Shown here piece after piece: positions 1 through 7,427 of a stretch of 64,000 nt of DNA. Source of the stretch: Clostridia bacterium (GTDB taxonomy: Bacteria > Bacillota > Clostridia > Oscillospirales > CAG-272); the NCBI GenBank assembly GCA_017428635.1, contig JAFRQK010000011.1:31623-95622 (forward strand), read 5' to 3'. Each line of letters begins with the position of its first letter. The stretch's first letter is position 1. A program made the translations under genes and the position numbers. The notes beneath the pieces are model-generated. The model ran no database searches. It was not told where the DNA came from and was given only the letters and a program-made list of their open reading frames with translations.

Positions 1-76
1 AATGACCTCCGTGGGCGCGTCCTTTATCGAGATCAGTGGCGGCGAGGAGTTTGACTTTACCTATCTGACGTACTGA
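1..76 (+). CDS. C-terminal fragment of an unidentified protein (partial)
   Basis: Only the last 24 or so codons are in the window. The frame ends with a TGA at 74-76 and the final residues read GGEEFDFTYLTY. The next gene starts two bases later, so the two are almost certainly co-transcribed and perhaps translationally coupled. The fragment is too short to assign. A DUF4430-type secreted protein is one idea, because such genes often precede an ECF S component in Clostridia, but that is a guess from context. Confidence 0.5.
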   Translation, partial: MTSVGASFIEISGGEEFDFTYLTY

Positions 77-78
77 CC

Positions 79-603
79 GTGAAAGGCAGACGTAAGCTTA
101 CGAACATCGCGCTGTACGCCATGTTCGGAGCGACGATGTTCGTCTCGAAGCTCGCGATGGAAGGTCTTCCGAACGTCCACCCGGTCACGATGCTCATTAT
201 GGTGCTGACGTTCGCGTACGGATGGCGGGCGGTGTTCCCGCTTACCGTCTATATCTTCCTCGTGGGCATTTACGCGGGCTTTTCGCTCTGGTGGATCCCG
301 TATCTCTACATCTGGGCGATCTTCTGGGCGATCTCAATGCTGATCCCGTACGACAGGATACCGGTGAAGGTCAAGGTTTTCGTCCTTCCCCTGATCTGCG
401 GGTTCTTCGGGCTGATCTACGGCACGCTTTACGCGCCGGCCCAGGCGATCATGTTCGGAATGAACTTTGATACGACGCTCAAATGGATCCTCACGGGTCT
501 CCCGTGGGACGGCGTCCACGCCGTCGGAAATTTCTCGATCGGGTTTCTCATCGTGCCCCTTACGGACGTCACGAAGAAACTCAGAGCGAAAACGTCATAC
601 TGA
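79..603 (+). CDS. ECF-type transporter S component (vitamin uptake membrane protein)
   Basis: This 174-residue, very hydrophobic protein has about five or six membrane segments and has the size of substrate-binding S components of energy-coupling factor transporters. The opening (ALYAMFGATMFVSKLAMEGLPN) and the aromatic middle (SLWWIPYLYIWAIFW) resemble S components proposed to carry cobalamin or related compounds. The substrate is not shown by the sequence. It would need EcfA1/EcfA2/EcfT encoded elsewhere. The start is GTG two bases after the previous stop with no obvious ribosome site of its own, which suggests translational coupling. An alternative ATG at 121 would cut into the first helix. 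Confidence 0.7.
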   Translation: MKGRRKLTNIALYAMFGATMFVSKLAMEGLPNVHPVTMLIMVLTFAYGWRAVFPLTVYIFLVGIYAGFSLWWIPYLYIWAIFWAISMLIPYDRIPVKVKVFVLPLICGFFGLIYGTLYAPAQAIMFGMNFDTTLKWILTGLPWDGVHAVGNFSIGFLIVPLTDVTKKLRAKTSY

Positions 604-607
604 TCTT

Positions 608-648
608 AAAACGGCGCACCGTTTTTGCGGTGCGCCGCTCTTTTTTTG
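608..648 (+). terminator. Intrinsic terminator after ECF S component
   Basis: A 10-bp GC-rich stem (CGGCGCACCG at 612-621 with CGGTGCGCCG at 628-637) is followed by a run of T at 641-647. Confidence 0.85.
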
Positions 649-658
649 CGTTTTCCAC

Positions 659-687
659 TTGACCGCAGGGTCCGATTGTATTAAAAT
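659..687 (+). promoter_or_regulatory. Promoter for pfkA
   Basis: TTGACC at 659-664 and TAAAAT at 682-687 are separated by 17 bases, about 60 bases before the pfkA start. Confidence 0.6.
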
Positions 688-748
688 ATCTCTTGTGGAT
701 TTTTGATACAATTTGTCGGCGGCGCAAGCCGTCGGTCAGGAGGAAAAA

Positions 749-1849
749 ATGGCAGCTAAATTCAGAAAAATAGGCGTACTTACTTCCGGCGGGGACTCCC
801 CCGGAATGAACGCGGCGGTCCGCGCCGTAGCCCGCGAGGCCCTCTCCCACGGAGTAGAGGTCATGGGTATTTACGGCGGATACCGCGGCATGATATACGA
901 CGAGATGATCGAGTTGACCTCCCGCGAGGTCAGCAACAAGATCACTCTCGGCGGCACGTTCCTTTATTCCGACAGATGCCTTGAGTTCAAGGAAGAAGAA
1001 GGAATGAGGAAGGCGATCGAGACGCTGAAGCGTCACGAGATCGACGGCGTCGTCGCTATCGGCGGCGACGGCACTTTCCGCGGAGCGACGGATCTTTCCG
1101 CCCGCGGGATCCCGACGATCGGCATTCCCGGAACGATCGACAACGACATCACGGCGACCGACAACACGATCGGTTTCGACACCGCGATGCAGACGGTGCT
1201 TGAGTGCGTCGACCGACTCCGCGACACGTGCGAGAGCCACGCGCGCTGCAACGTCGTCGAGGTAATGGGACGCGGCGCGGGCGACATCGCCCTGAACACC
1301 GCCATCGCGTGCGGCGCCGTCGCGGCGATCATCCCCGAGGTCGAATTCGACGAGAAGGCGTGCATCGAGCGGATCATCAAACTCCGCCGCGAGGGCAAGA
1401 GAAACTTCATCGTCATCGTCTCCGAGGGCGTTTCCGGTTATTCCGAAGATTTCGCCAAGAAGATCAACAATATAACGAAAGAACTCGCTGAGAGCGAAAA
1501 TAACGACAGAATGTGGGTCGAGACGAAATTCGTCCGTCTGGCGCACGTCGTGCGCGGCGGCTCCCCCACCCTCTCCGACAGGATCCTCGCGACGAAGATG
1601 GGCGTCCGCGCCGTCGACGAACTGCTCGCCGGCAACTCCGACCTCGTCGTCTGCGAAAAGGCGGGTCAGATCGTCACCGTCGAGATCGCTTACTCGCAGG
1701 TCCTCGACAGAATGTACAAGGGCACGCTGAAGGACGGTATGCTCGACAGATTCTCACCGCAGCAGGTCGAAGAGATGAGACAGCTCATCGAGGAGAAGAA
1801 ACAGTATTTCAAAGATACGTACGCTATGATGGAACGTATTTCAGGCTGA
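749..1849 (+). CDS. pfkA: ATP-dependent 6-phosphofructokinase
   Basis: Phosphorylates fructose 6-phosphate to fructose 1,6-bisphosphate, the committed step of glycolysis, in the cytoplasm. The ATP-site motif GGDSPGMNA lies near residue 15, GGDGTFRGA near residue 110, and the catalytic loop PGTIDND follows. In this family Gly in GGDG and in PGTIDND goes with ATP as donor, whereas PPi-dependent enzymes carry Asp and Lys at these sites, so I call it ATP-dependent. The protein is 366 residues, longer than the usual 320 or so, because of insertions in the C-terminal half (for example the KKINNITKELAESENNDR region). I chose ATG 749 because AGGAGG precedes it by six bases; the frame is open from an upstream TTG at 713 but that lacks a ribosome site. 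It has its own promoter and terminator. Confidence 0.95.
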   Translation: MAAKFRKIGVLTSGGDSPGMNAAVRAVAREALSHGVEVMGIYGGYRGMIYDEMIELTSREVSNKITLGGTFLYSDRCLEFKEEEGMRKAIETLKRHEIDGVVAIGGDGTFRGATDLSARGIPTIGIPGTIDNDITATDNTIGFDTAMQTVLECVDRLRDTCESHARCNVVEVMGRGAGDIALNTAIACGAVAAIIPEVEFDEKACIERIIKLRREGKRNFIVIVSEGVSGYSEDFAKKINNITKELAESENNDRMWVETKFVRLAHVVRGGSPTLSDRILATKMGVRAVDELLAGNSDLVVCEKAGQIVTVEIAYSQVLDRMYKGTLKDGMLDRFSPQQVEEMRQLIEEKKQYFKDTYAMMERISG

Positions 1850-1859
1850 AAAAACAGTT

Positions 1860-1890
1860 CGGGGCTGCGCGGTGCGCAGCCCCGTTTTTT
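1860..1890 (+). terminator. Intrinsic terminator after pfkA
   Basis: An 11-bp stem (1860-1870 with 1874-1884, core GGGGCTGCGC) is followed by seven T residues. Confidence 0.85.
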
Positions 1891-2315
1891 CATTTGAACG
1901 CCGACTCGTATTTTTCCTCGGCGTTTTTCTTTTTCGCTTTTTTTGAACGGATAGCGAGCCAGATGACGAACGGTACCGCCCAGAAGACGGTATAGACGGC
2001 TCCGGTCATAACGGCGTTTGCGTTGAGTCCGTCGGCCGGGATAAGCGAGAACAGTATGATGAACGCGGCGAGCGTCACCGCGTAGTGAAGGACGGCGCGG
2101 ACGGCGACGTTCATAACGTTCGTCGTGAGGAACGCGGTCATGAGCCCCGCGATGAGTGAGAAGATCAAAGCGAAGATCACGCGTTTCAGAGTCAGAGCAT
2201 CCGTGTTCCCGACGAAGAGATTCGCTCCCGCGTACAGAAGGACGCTGACCGATGTGAAGATCACGCATCCGCGGACGAGCGCGGTCACGAGAAAAGAGGT
2301 AACTTTTTTTGCCAT
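1890..2315 (-). CDS. Four-helix membrane protein, DUF3021-like
   Basis: A 141-residue protein with four predicted membrane segments (about 10-30, 45-65, 75-95 and 105-125) and a short, basic, Lys-rich C-terminal tail. Size and layout fit the DUF3021 family, whose members are often next to LytTR regulators; no such regulator is present here. No function can be read from the sequence. It stands alone on the minus strand between pfkA and a divergent aminotransferase gene. Confidence 0.6.
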   Translation of the reverse strand: MAKKVTSFLVTALVRGCVIFTSVSVLLYAGANLFVGNTDALTLKRVIFALIFSLIAGLMTAFLTTNVMNVAVRAVLHYAVTLAAFIILFSLIPADGLNANAVMTGAVYTVFWAVPFVIWLAIRSKKAKKKNAEEKYESAFK

Positions 2316-2389
2316 ATCCGCCTCCGGTCATTTGATGTTATTATAGTATCACTTTTCCCCGCCGATTTCAATATTAACGGTTCAAATCG

Positions 2390-2418
2390 TTGCAAACACC
2401 CCGTATATATGATAAAAT
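2390..2418 (+). promoter_or_regulatory. Promoter for aminotransferase gene
   Basis: TTGCAA at 2390-2395 and TAAAAT at 2413-2418 with 17-base spacing, about 35 bases before the ATG. Confidence 0.6.
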
Positions 2419-2453
2419 ATTTTAAGTATCAAGATGAGAACGGAGAATCGAAG

Positions 2454-3641
2454 ATGAACTACAATTTTTCCGACAAAATAGCGGGGATGAAGCCGTCGGC
2501 GATCAGGGAGATCTTCAAATCTCTCGCCGATCCGTCGATAATCAGCTTCGCGGCGGGAAATCCGTCTCCCCTTTCGTTCCCGACCGAGGCGATCGAGAAG
2601 ATAGCGTGCGAGATCCTCGCCGAGCAGGCGGTCGCCGCGCTCCAGTACAGCGTGACCGAGGGCTACGGCCCGCTGCGCGAGGACGTAAAGGCCCGTCTGC
2701 GCGATAAATTCGGCATCGACGCCGCGGGCGACGAGACGATAATCACCGCCGGCGGTCAGCAAGGGATCGAGCTCGCCTGCAAGGTCCTCTGCAACGAAGG
2801 CGACGCGGTCATCTGCGAGGAGCCGACGTTTATCGGCGCGCTCAACGCGTTCCGCTCGAACGGCGCGAAGCCGATCGGCGTTCCGCTTACGCCCGACGGG
2901 ATCGATCCGGAGGCGCTCGACCGCGCTCTGGGTGAGCACCCCGAGGCGAAGATGATATACCTCATCCCGACGTTCCACAATCCCGCGGGGATCACCTCGA
3001 CGCTCGAAAACAGAAAAGCGGTGCTGAAAGTCGCCCGCGCTCACGGCGTTCCGATCTTCGAGGACAACCCGTACGGGGAGCTCCGCTTCTCGGGCGAGGA
3101 CGTCGACACGATCAAGAAACTCGACGGGGACGAGGGCGGCGTCATCTACTGCTCGACGTTCTCGAAGATACTCTCCGCGGGAATGCGCGTCGGCTACGTC
3201 ACCGCTCCCGCGCCGATCATCTCAAAGATGGTCATAGCCAAACAGGTCGAAGACGTTCACACGAATATCTTTTTCCAGATACTCTGCCACAGATTCATCG
3301 ACGAGTACGATCTCGACCTTCATATTGCGGGGATCAGGAAACTCTACCGCGACAAATGCGGTCTTATGCTCAGGTCGCTTGAAGAAAACCTCGCGCCGGA
3401 CGTACCGTTCACCCGTCCGGACGGCGGTCTGTTCATCTGGTGTACCCTGCCCGACCGTTTCGACGGCGCGCAGTTTGTGAAAGACGCGCTGAAGCATGGC
3501 GTCGCCGTCGTTCCCGGAGCGACGTTCTGCTGCGACGAGGGGGCGAGATCGAATTCGTTCCGTCTCAACTACTCGACGCCGTCCGACGAGGACATCGTGA
3601 GGGGCGTCCGTATACTCGGAGAACTTACGAAAGAGAAATAA
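2454..3641 (+). CDS. PLP-dependent class I/II aminotransferase (2-aminoadipate/MocR-type fold)
   Basis: A 395-residue fold-type I aminotransferase. Landmarks are the opening ISFAAGNPSP, the TAGGQQGIEL turn that holds the cofactor phosphate, the EDNPYGELRF segment and the Schiff-base lysine in STFSKILSAGMRVGYV, followed by a C-terminal FRLNYS arginine that binds the substrate carboxylate. This pattern is that of the 2-aminoadipate/aromatic transaminase group related to the catalytic part of MocR regulators, but no GntR DNA-binding domain is attached. The amino acid used cannot be told. ATG 2454 is preceded by GGAGA; an upstream in-frame ATG at 2409 overlaps the promoter and is rejected. It runs into obgE 12 bases later, so both are likely one transcript. 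Confidence 0.88.
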   Translation: MNYNFSDKIAGMKPSAIREIFKSLADPSIISFAAGNPSPLSFPTEAIEKIACEILAEQAVAALQYSVTEGYGPLREDVKARLRDKFGIDAAGDETIITAGGQQGIELACKVLCNEGDAVICEEPTFIGALNAFRSNGAKPIGVPLTPDGIDPEALDRALGEHPEAKMIYLIPTFHNPAGITSTLENRKAVLKVARAHGVPIFEDNPYGELRFSGEDVDTIKKLDGDEGGVIYCSTFSKILSAGMRVGYVTAPAPIISKMVIAKQVEDVHTNIFFQILCHRFIDEYDLDLHIAGIRKLYRDKCGLMLRSLEENLAPDVPFTRPDGGLFIWCTLPDRFDGAQFVKDALKHGVAVVPGATFCCDEGARSNSFRLNYSTPSDEDIVRGVRILGELTKEK

Positions 3642-3653
3642 AGGAGTTCGGTT

Positions 3654-4961
3654 TTGTTTATCGATAAGATCAGGATATACCTGAAAGCCGGAAACGGCGG
3701 AAACGGGGCGGTATCGTTCAGACGCGAGAAATACGTCGCAAAGGGCGGACCGGACGGCGGCGACGGCGGCCGCGGCGGAGATATAATCTTCACCGTCGAC
3801 GAGGGCGCCAACACCCTGCTCGCTTTCCGCTACAAAAGAAAATTCATCGCCGAAGCCGGAGGCGACGGCGAGGGCTCTAAGTTCCACGGCAAGGACGGCG
3901 AGGACGTCGTTATCAAAGTGCCGCGCGGAACGCTTATAAAGGACGCTGAAAGCGGTCTCGTCATCCACGATATGAGCGACGGGGAGGACTTCACCGTCTG
4001 CCGCGGCGGACGCGGCGGCTGGGGAAACAAGCACTTCGCCACGCCGACGAGGCAGATACCGCGCTTCGCCAAGTCGGGTATGCCCGGCGAGGAAAAAAAC
4101 GTCGTGCTCGAACTTAAAATGATCGCGGACGTGGGGCTCGTCGGCCTTCCGTCTGCGGGCAAATCGTCGCTTTTGGCGGCGGTATCCGCGGCGCGTCCGA
4201 AAGTCGCCGAATACCACTTCACGACGCTCGAGCCGTCGCTCGGAGTCGTGAGCACCGGCGGAGAATCCGGGTTCGTCATGGCGGACATTCCGGGACTCAT
4301 CGAGGGCGCCTCGGAAGGGGCGGGACTCGGTCACGATTTCCTCCGTCACATAGAGAGATGCAGAATGATCCTTCAGGTCGTCGACGTCGCGGGAACGGAG
4401 GGCCGTTCCCCGGTCGAGGATCTCAATACGATCTCGGAAGAACTCGAAAAGTTTTCGCCCGCGGTCGCGTCAAGACCGCGACTGATCGCGGCGAACAAGG
4501 CGGATCTGCTCGCATCGGGAGCGGATGAATTCGATATAATCCCCGAGGTCTACGAAGGGGCGAAAGAACTCGAGGAAGCCGCCGCGGCGCACGGCTGGGA
4601 AGTCGTATATATCTCCGCGGCCAAGAAAGAGAACACGCGCGAGCTCGTCGCCCGGATCGCACGGATGCTCGAGGATCTGCCGCCCGTTCTGACATACGAG
4701 GCGGAAGTCGTCGAGGATCCCGAAAAGTCGACCGCTTCGCCCGACGACGTGACCGTCACGAAAGACGGGGACGTATTCGTCGTCGAAGGCGATTGGGCGC
4801 GGCTGCTCGTAGACCGCGTCAACTTCGAGGACAGAGAGTCGCTCATGTATTTCGAGACGTCGCTCACCAAGGCGGGAGTCATCGACAAACTGAGAGAGGC
4901 GGGATGCGCCGAGGGCGATACCGTCTCGATGTACGGCCTTGAATTCGATTTCATCGAGTAG
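3654..4961 (+). CDS. obgE: Obg family GTPase (ObgE/CgtA)
   Basis: An essential GTPase that associates with the 50S ribosomal subunit and links ribosome maturation with growth, replication and, in Bacillus, sporulation. The Gly-rich Obg fold fills residues 1-158, starting MFIDKIRIYLKAGNGGNG. The G domain follows (GLPSAGKSS for G1, DIPG for G3, NKAD for G4). A C-terminal OCT domain covers roughly the last 75 residues and ends in an acidic GLEFDFIE tail. The length of 435 residues is normal for Firmicutes. The start is TTG at 3654, supported by AAAGGAG ten bases upstream and by the conserved N-terminus; no ATG fits. Confidence 0.97.
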   Translation: MFIDKIRIYLKAGNGGNGAVSFRREKYVAKGGPDGGDGGRGGDIIFTVDEGANTLLAFRYKRKFIAEAGGDGEGSKFHGKDGEDVVIKVPRGTLIKDAESGLVIHDMSDGEDFTVCRGGRGGWGNKHFATPTRQIPRFAKSGMPGEEKNVVLELKMIADVGLVGLPSAGKSSLLAAVSAARPKVAEYHFTTLEPSLGVVSTGGESGFVMADIPGLIEGASEGAGLGHDFLRHIERCRMILQVVDVAGTEGRSPVEDLNTISEELEKFSPAVASRPRLIAANKADLLASGADEFDIIPEVYEGAKELEEAAAAHGWEVVYISAAKKENTRELVARIARMLEDLPPVLTYEAEVVEDPEKSTASPDDVTVTKDGDVFVVEGDWARLLVDRVNFEDRESLMYFETSLTKAGVIDKLREAGCAEGDTVSMYGLEFDFIE

Positions 4962-4968
4962 GTGTAAA

Positions 4969-5877
4969 ATGAGAGATTATCTTATACTCCATTGCGATAC
5001 GTACGGTTTTCTGCCGGAGCACAGAGATCAGCTCGTTGATCTGTACGATAAGATCTTCGCGGACGAGCTCGCAAAGGGCGAATTCCTGAGAGCGCACGAT
5101 ATTCTCCTCGAGGGAGGACCCGGAAGATACGAGGTCATGAGACCGCATCTCGACGCGGTCGATAAAGCGGTCGGATCTCACCGCTTTACGACTGATCTGC
5201 TCCTCTTCATCTGCGGCGGGCTCGCGCTGAAGGAGAAGTACAAAAAGCTCGGCATCGACGAGGGGATCTGGTTCGACACGATGGGCGACGTGGTATGCAA
5301 ATACCGCGAATGCTTCGACGTGTACGGGATCGTCGGCGTCTTCACCGAGTCGTGGCACTGCAGGTTTTTCTGGCCGGACAGATTTCAGCTCGGGCGGATG
5401 CAGTACGAGACGTGCACGTGGGGCCACGACGAGGAATTCCACGGCGTGAAACGCGGAGATCCCGCCGTCACCGTTCACATCCCGTCAACTCTGCAACCGT
5501 TCGACAGGGCGGCGAGGATGGATTCGTACAAAAAAGCGTACGAATTCTTCTGCGACAGATACCGCAACCTTTTCCCGGACGGGAAAATGGTGATCTGCAC
5601 GCACAGCTGGCTCTTATTCGGGGAGCACCGGAAGTTCCTGAAGGGCTGCCCGAACATCCTGAGCTTCATGGACGATTTCGAGGTCATCGTCTCCCGGTAC
5701 GACGAGGACGGCCGCGATCTGTGGCGTATCTTCAACACGATGAATCATAACGTCGACGAATTCCCGACGGACACCGCGCTGAGGAGGTCGTACGTCGATC
5801 ACCTGAAAGCCGGCGGTCTTCCCGGCAGCGGCTACGGCGCGTTCTTCATCGACGGACCTGAGTTCTTCGCGATATGA
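4969..5877 (+). CDS. GNAT-like acyltransferase domain protein (DUF5596 type)
   Basis: A 302-residue cytoplasmic protein. The C-terminal half has the pattern I associate with the GNAT-like DUF5596 family: LGRMQYE, VTVHIPS followed by an alternating charged helix ending EFFCDRY, then VICTHSWLL and a NILSFMDDF segment. The family is thought to be acyltransferases, but the substrate is unknown and I infer no reaction. It starts seven bases after the obgE stop and probably shares its message. Its last two codons and stop (GCG ATA TGA) are also the first unit of the hairpin array that follows. Confidence 0.7.
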   Translation: MRDYLILHCDTYGFLPEHRDQLVDLYDKIFADELAKGEFLRAHDILLEGGPGRYEVMRPHLDAVDKAVGSHRFTTDLLLFICGGLALKEKYKKLGIDEGIWFDTMGDVVCKYRECFDVYGIVGVFTESWHCRFFWPDRFQLGRMQYETCTWGHDEEFHGVKRGDPAVTVHIPSTLQPFDRAARMDSYKKAYEFFCDRYRNLFPDGKMVICTHSWLLFGEHRKFLKGCPNILSFMDDFEVIVSRYDEDGRDLWRIFNTMNHNVDEFPTDTALRRSYVDHLKAGGLPGSGYGAFFIDGPEFFAI

Positions 5878-5954
5878 ATTCCTTTGGAATTCGCGATATA
5901 TACCTTCGGTATGCGATATAACTTCGTTGCGATATGTCCGCCTGCGGCGGCGGA
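5869..5954. repeat. Modular hairpin array 1 (GCGATAT spacer)
   Basis: The 7-base word GCGATAT occurs at 5869-5875, 5893-5899, 5913-5919 and 5929-5935. Between the copies lie four different tiny hairpins: GAATTCC/GGAATTC with loop TTT, ATACC/GGTAT with loop TTC, AAC/GTT with loop TTC, and TCCGCC/GGCGGA-like with loop TGC. The stems differ while the spacer is constant. The first unit overlaps the end of the preceding gene. Confidence 0.8.
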
Positions 5955-5972
5955 AAATGAACGTCATAAATT

Positions 5973-6006
5973 CAAAAGCGAGCCGATCTCTCGGCTCGCT
6001 TTTTTC
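5973..6006. terminator. Bidirectional intrinsic terminator
   Basis: A 13-bp stem, AAAAGCGAGCCGA with TCGGCTCGCTTTT around loop TCTC, with T runs on both strands. It separates the obgE transcript from the convergent sigma/anti-sigma pair. Confidence 0.85.
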
Positions 6007-6016
6007 GTATTCCCGA

Positions 6017-6742
6017 TTACCAAACGATGTTTTCGGCTATCTTAGTGACCTCTTCGATGTTTAATCCTGTTGAATGAATATTGACTGTTATGTTCTCGTC
6101 ACCGAAAAGAATGATATCGATCTCGACCTGTTCCCCCTCGTAATCGCAGGAAGTCTCGATCACGTAAGCATCCATACCGTTGATCGTTGATTGATAGACG
6201 TATTTATCGTATACTCCTTTTCCGAACCCATGAGAAAAATTGCCCGAACGACTGATCGACATCTGAACGTACGGGAAGTCTCTGCCCTCGTTTTCCGGTT
6301 CAATCTCCAGATAGACCCAGCGCACCTCGCCGGTGAAGTCGTCGCGCTCTTCCATGATAAGACCGTCCGGAATATACCCGATTTCAACGTCGTGAATACT
6401 TACTGCATCGGCAGATCCGACAGATTCGGCGGATACGTCGGATCCGACGGATTCGGTTTCGCTTTCGGCATCCGGATCAACGAAGGAAACGCCCACTACG
6501 TCACCGTCACGTTTCAGAAATGAACCGCGAATCGTTTCGATCACCGCCGCTCTTACGTTCCCGTTCAACATCAAGAGACCGCAGACGGTCAAAAGCACCG
6601 CTGCGGCGATCAGGATCGCCCGCTTGATCCCGACAGATCTGCGCTTTGCGCTTCCCGCGGTCACGTTTTCCGATTCGTAGGCGTCTCTTATAAGATCGTC
6701 GTCGATAGCTTCGATCGCGCGTTCCCTTATATCTTCTTTCAT
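6017..6742 (-). CDS. Anti-sigma-factor-like membrane protein with DUF4367-type C-terminus
   Basis: A 241-residue protein: cytoplasmic N-terminus (1-38), one membrane helix (about 40-60, ILIAAAVLLTVCGLLML), an extracellular Ser/Glu/Asp linker (about 85-112) and a folded C-terminal domain of DUF4367 type. Its gene overlaps the sigma gene by 4 bases (ATGA), the usual coupling of an ECF sigma factor to its membrane anti-sigma factor. I therefore infer that it holds the sigma factor until an envelope signal appears. No zinc-binding HxxxCxxC motif is present. Codon use is more AT-rich than in neighbours. Confidence 0.75.
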   Translation of the reverse strand: MKEDIRERAIEAIDDDLIRDAYESENVTAGSAKRRSVGIKRAILIAAAVLLTVCGLLMLNGNVRAAVIETIRGSFLKRDGDVVGVSFVDPDAESETESVGSDVSAESVGSADAVSIHDVEIGYIPDGLIMEERDDFTGEVRWVYLEIEPENEGRDFPYVQMSISRSGNFSHGFGKGVYDKYVYQSTINGMDAYVIETSCDYEGEQVEIDIILFGDENITVNIHSTGLNIEEVTKIAENIVW

Positions 6743-7296
6743 GTAATCAAACCTTCTTTCTTTAAGTGCTTTGCGAGGTCGTCCCTCGTTCTTTTGAGCA
6801 TAACGAGGACTCGGCTTTTGCCGTATCCGTACCGCTCGCAAATGGTTTTTATCGACTCACAATACCAATACCTTTGTATAAATATCCTTCTCTTTGTTTC
6901 GTCTATGGATTTAAGAAACCGCGAAATCTCCCGGGAGAGTTCCTCAGCTTCAAGCTCCGCGTCGAGGTCCCAAGCCGAAATTATCTCTCCTATCTCGTCA
7001 AGAGATTTCGTCAAGTCGGATCGGACACGTTTTTTGCGGGTGTTCATCCGCCAGCGGTTGATTGCAATTCGCCTTGTGAGTTTTCCGAGATACGTTCTGA
7101 GATCTTCCGGCCTCTGCGGAGGGATGCTGTTCCAAGCGGCGAGAAGCGCGTCGTTCAGACATTCTTCCGAATCCATCCGATCGTGAAGGATATTGTCGGA
7201 GATATACGTCAGATAGGTTTCATACTGACGTCTGGCTTCCGCGACGGCGTTCTCGTCTCTGTCCCAAAACATCCGTACGATCACTTGATCATCCAC
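6739..7296 (-). CDS. RNA polymerase sigma factor, ECF/sigma-70 family
   Basis: A 185-residue sigma factor. Region 2 is residues 1-75 (WDRDENAVAEARRQYETYL, then ECLNDALLAAWNSIPP and LGKLTRRIAINRWR) and region 4 is about 120-180 (RRIFIQRYWYCESIKTICERYGYGKSRVLVMLKRTRDDL). The start is GTG at 7296, because AAAGGAGG lies seven bases upstream and the product then begins MDDQ, as many relatives do; the longer reading frame to 7332 has no ribosome site. It likely drives a small envelope-stress regulon and, by analogy, its own operon. The targets are not known. Confidence 0.85.
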   Translation of the reverse strand: MDDQVIVRMFWDRDENAVAEARRQYETYLTYISDNILHDRMDSEECLNDALLAAWNSIPPQRPEDLRTYLGKLTRRIAINRWRMNTRKKRVRSDLTKSLDEIGEIISAWDLDAELEAEELSREISRFLKSIDETKRRIFIQRYWYCESIKTICERYGYGKSRVLVMLKRTRDDLAKHLKKEGLIT

Positions 7297-7393
7297 GCTT
7301 TGCCTCCTTTCTTTGTTGTTAAGGCCTTTCACCTATATACACAACAAAAAACCGGTTTGATTACATTTTTCATTACTATTTTGAGTTAGCAAA

Positions 7394-7427
7394 ACAAAAA
7401 GAACCGTACGGGATCGGTCCTTTTTGT
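7394..7427 (-). terminator. Terminator after recG
   Basis: On the minus strand AAAAGGACCGAT pairs with the later GGTTCTTTTT around a short loop, ending in T residues. It is a modest stem with one G-T pair. Confidence 0.6.

Noticed and set aside
581-1546. 321-codon open frame antisense to pfkA
   Set aside because: It is the mirror frame of a certain gene and reads through the pfkA promoter.
2340-2371. Promoter for the DUF3021-like gene (TTGAAA with TATAAT)
   Set aside because: The -10 is good but spacing is 20, so I did not list it.
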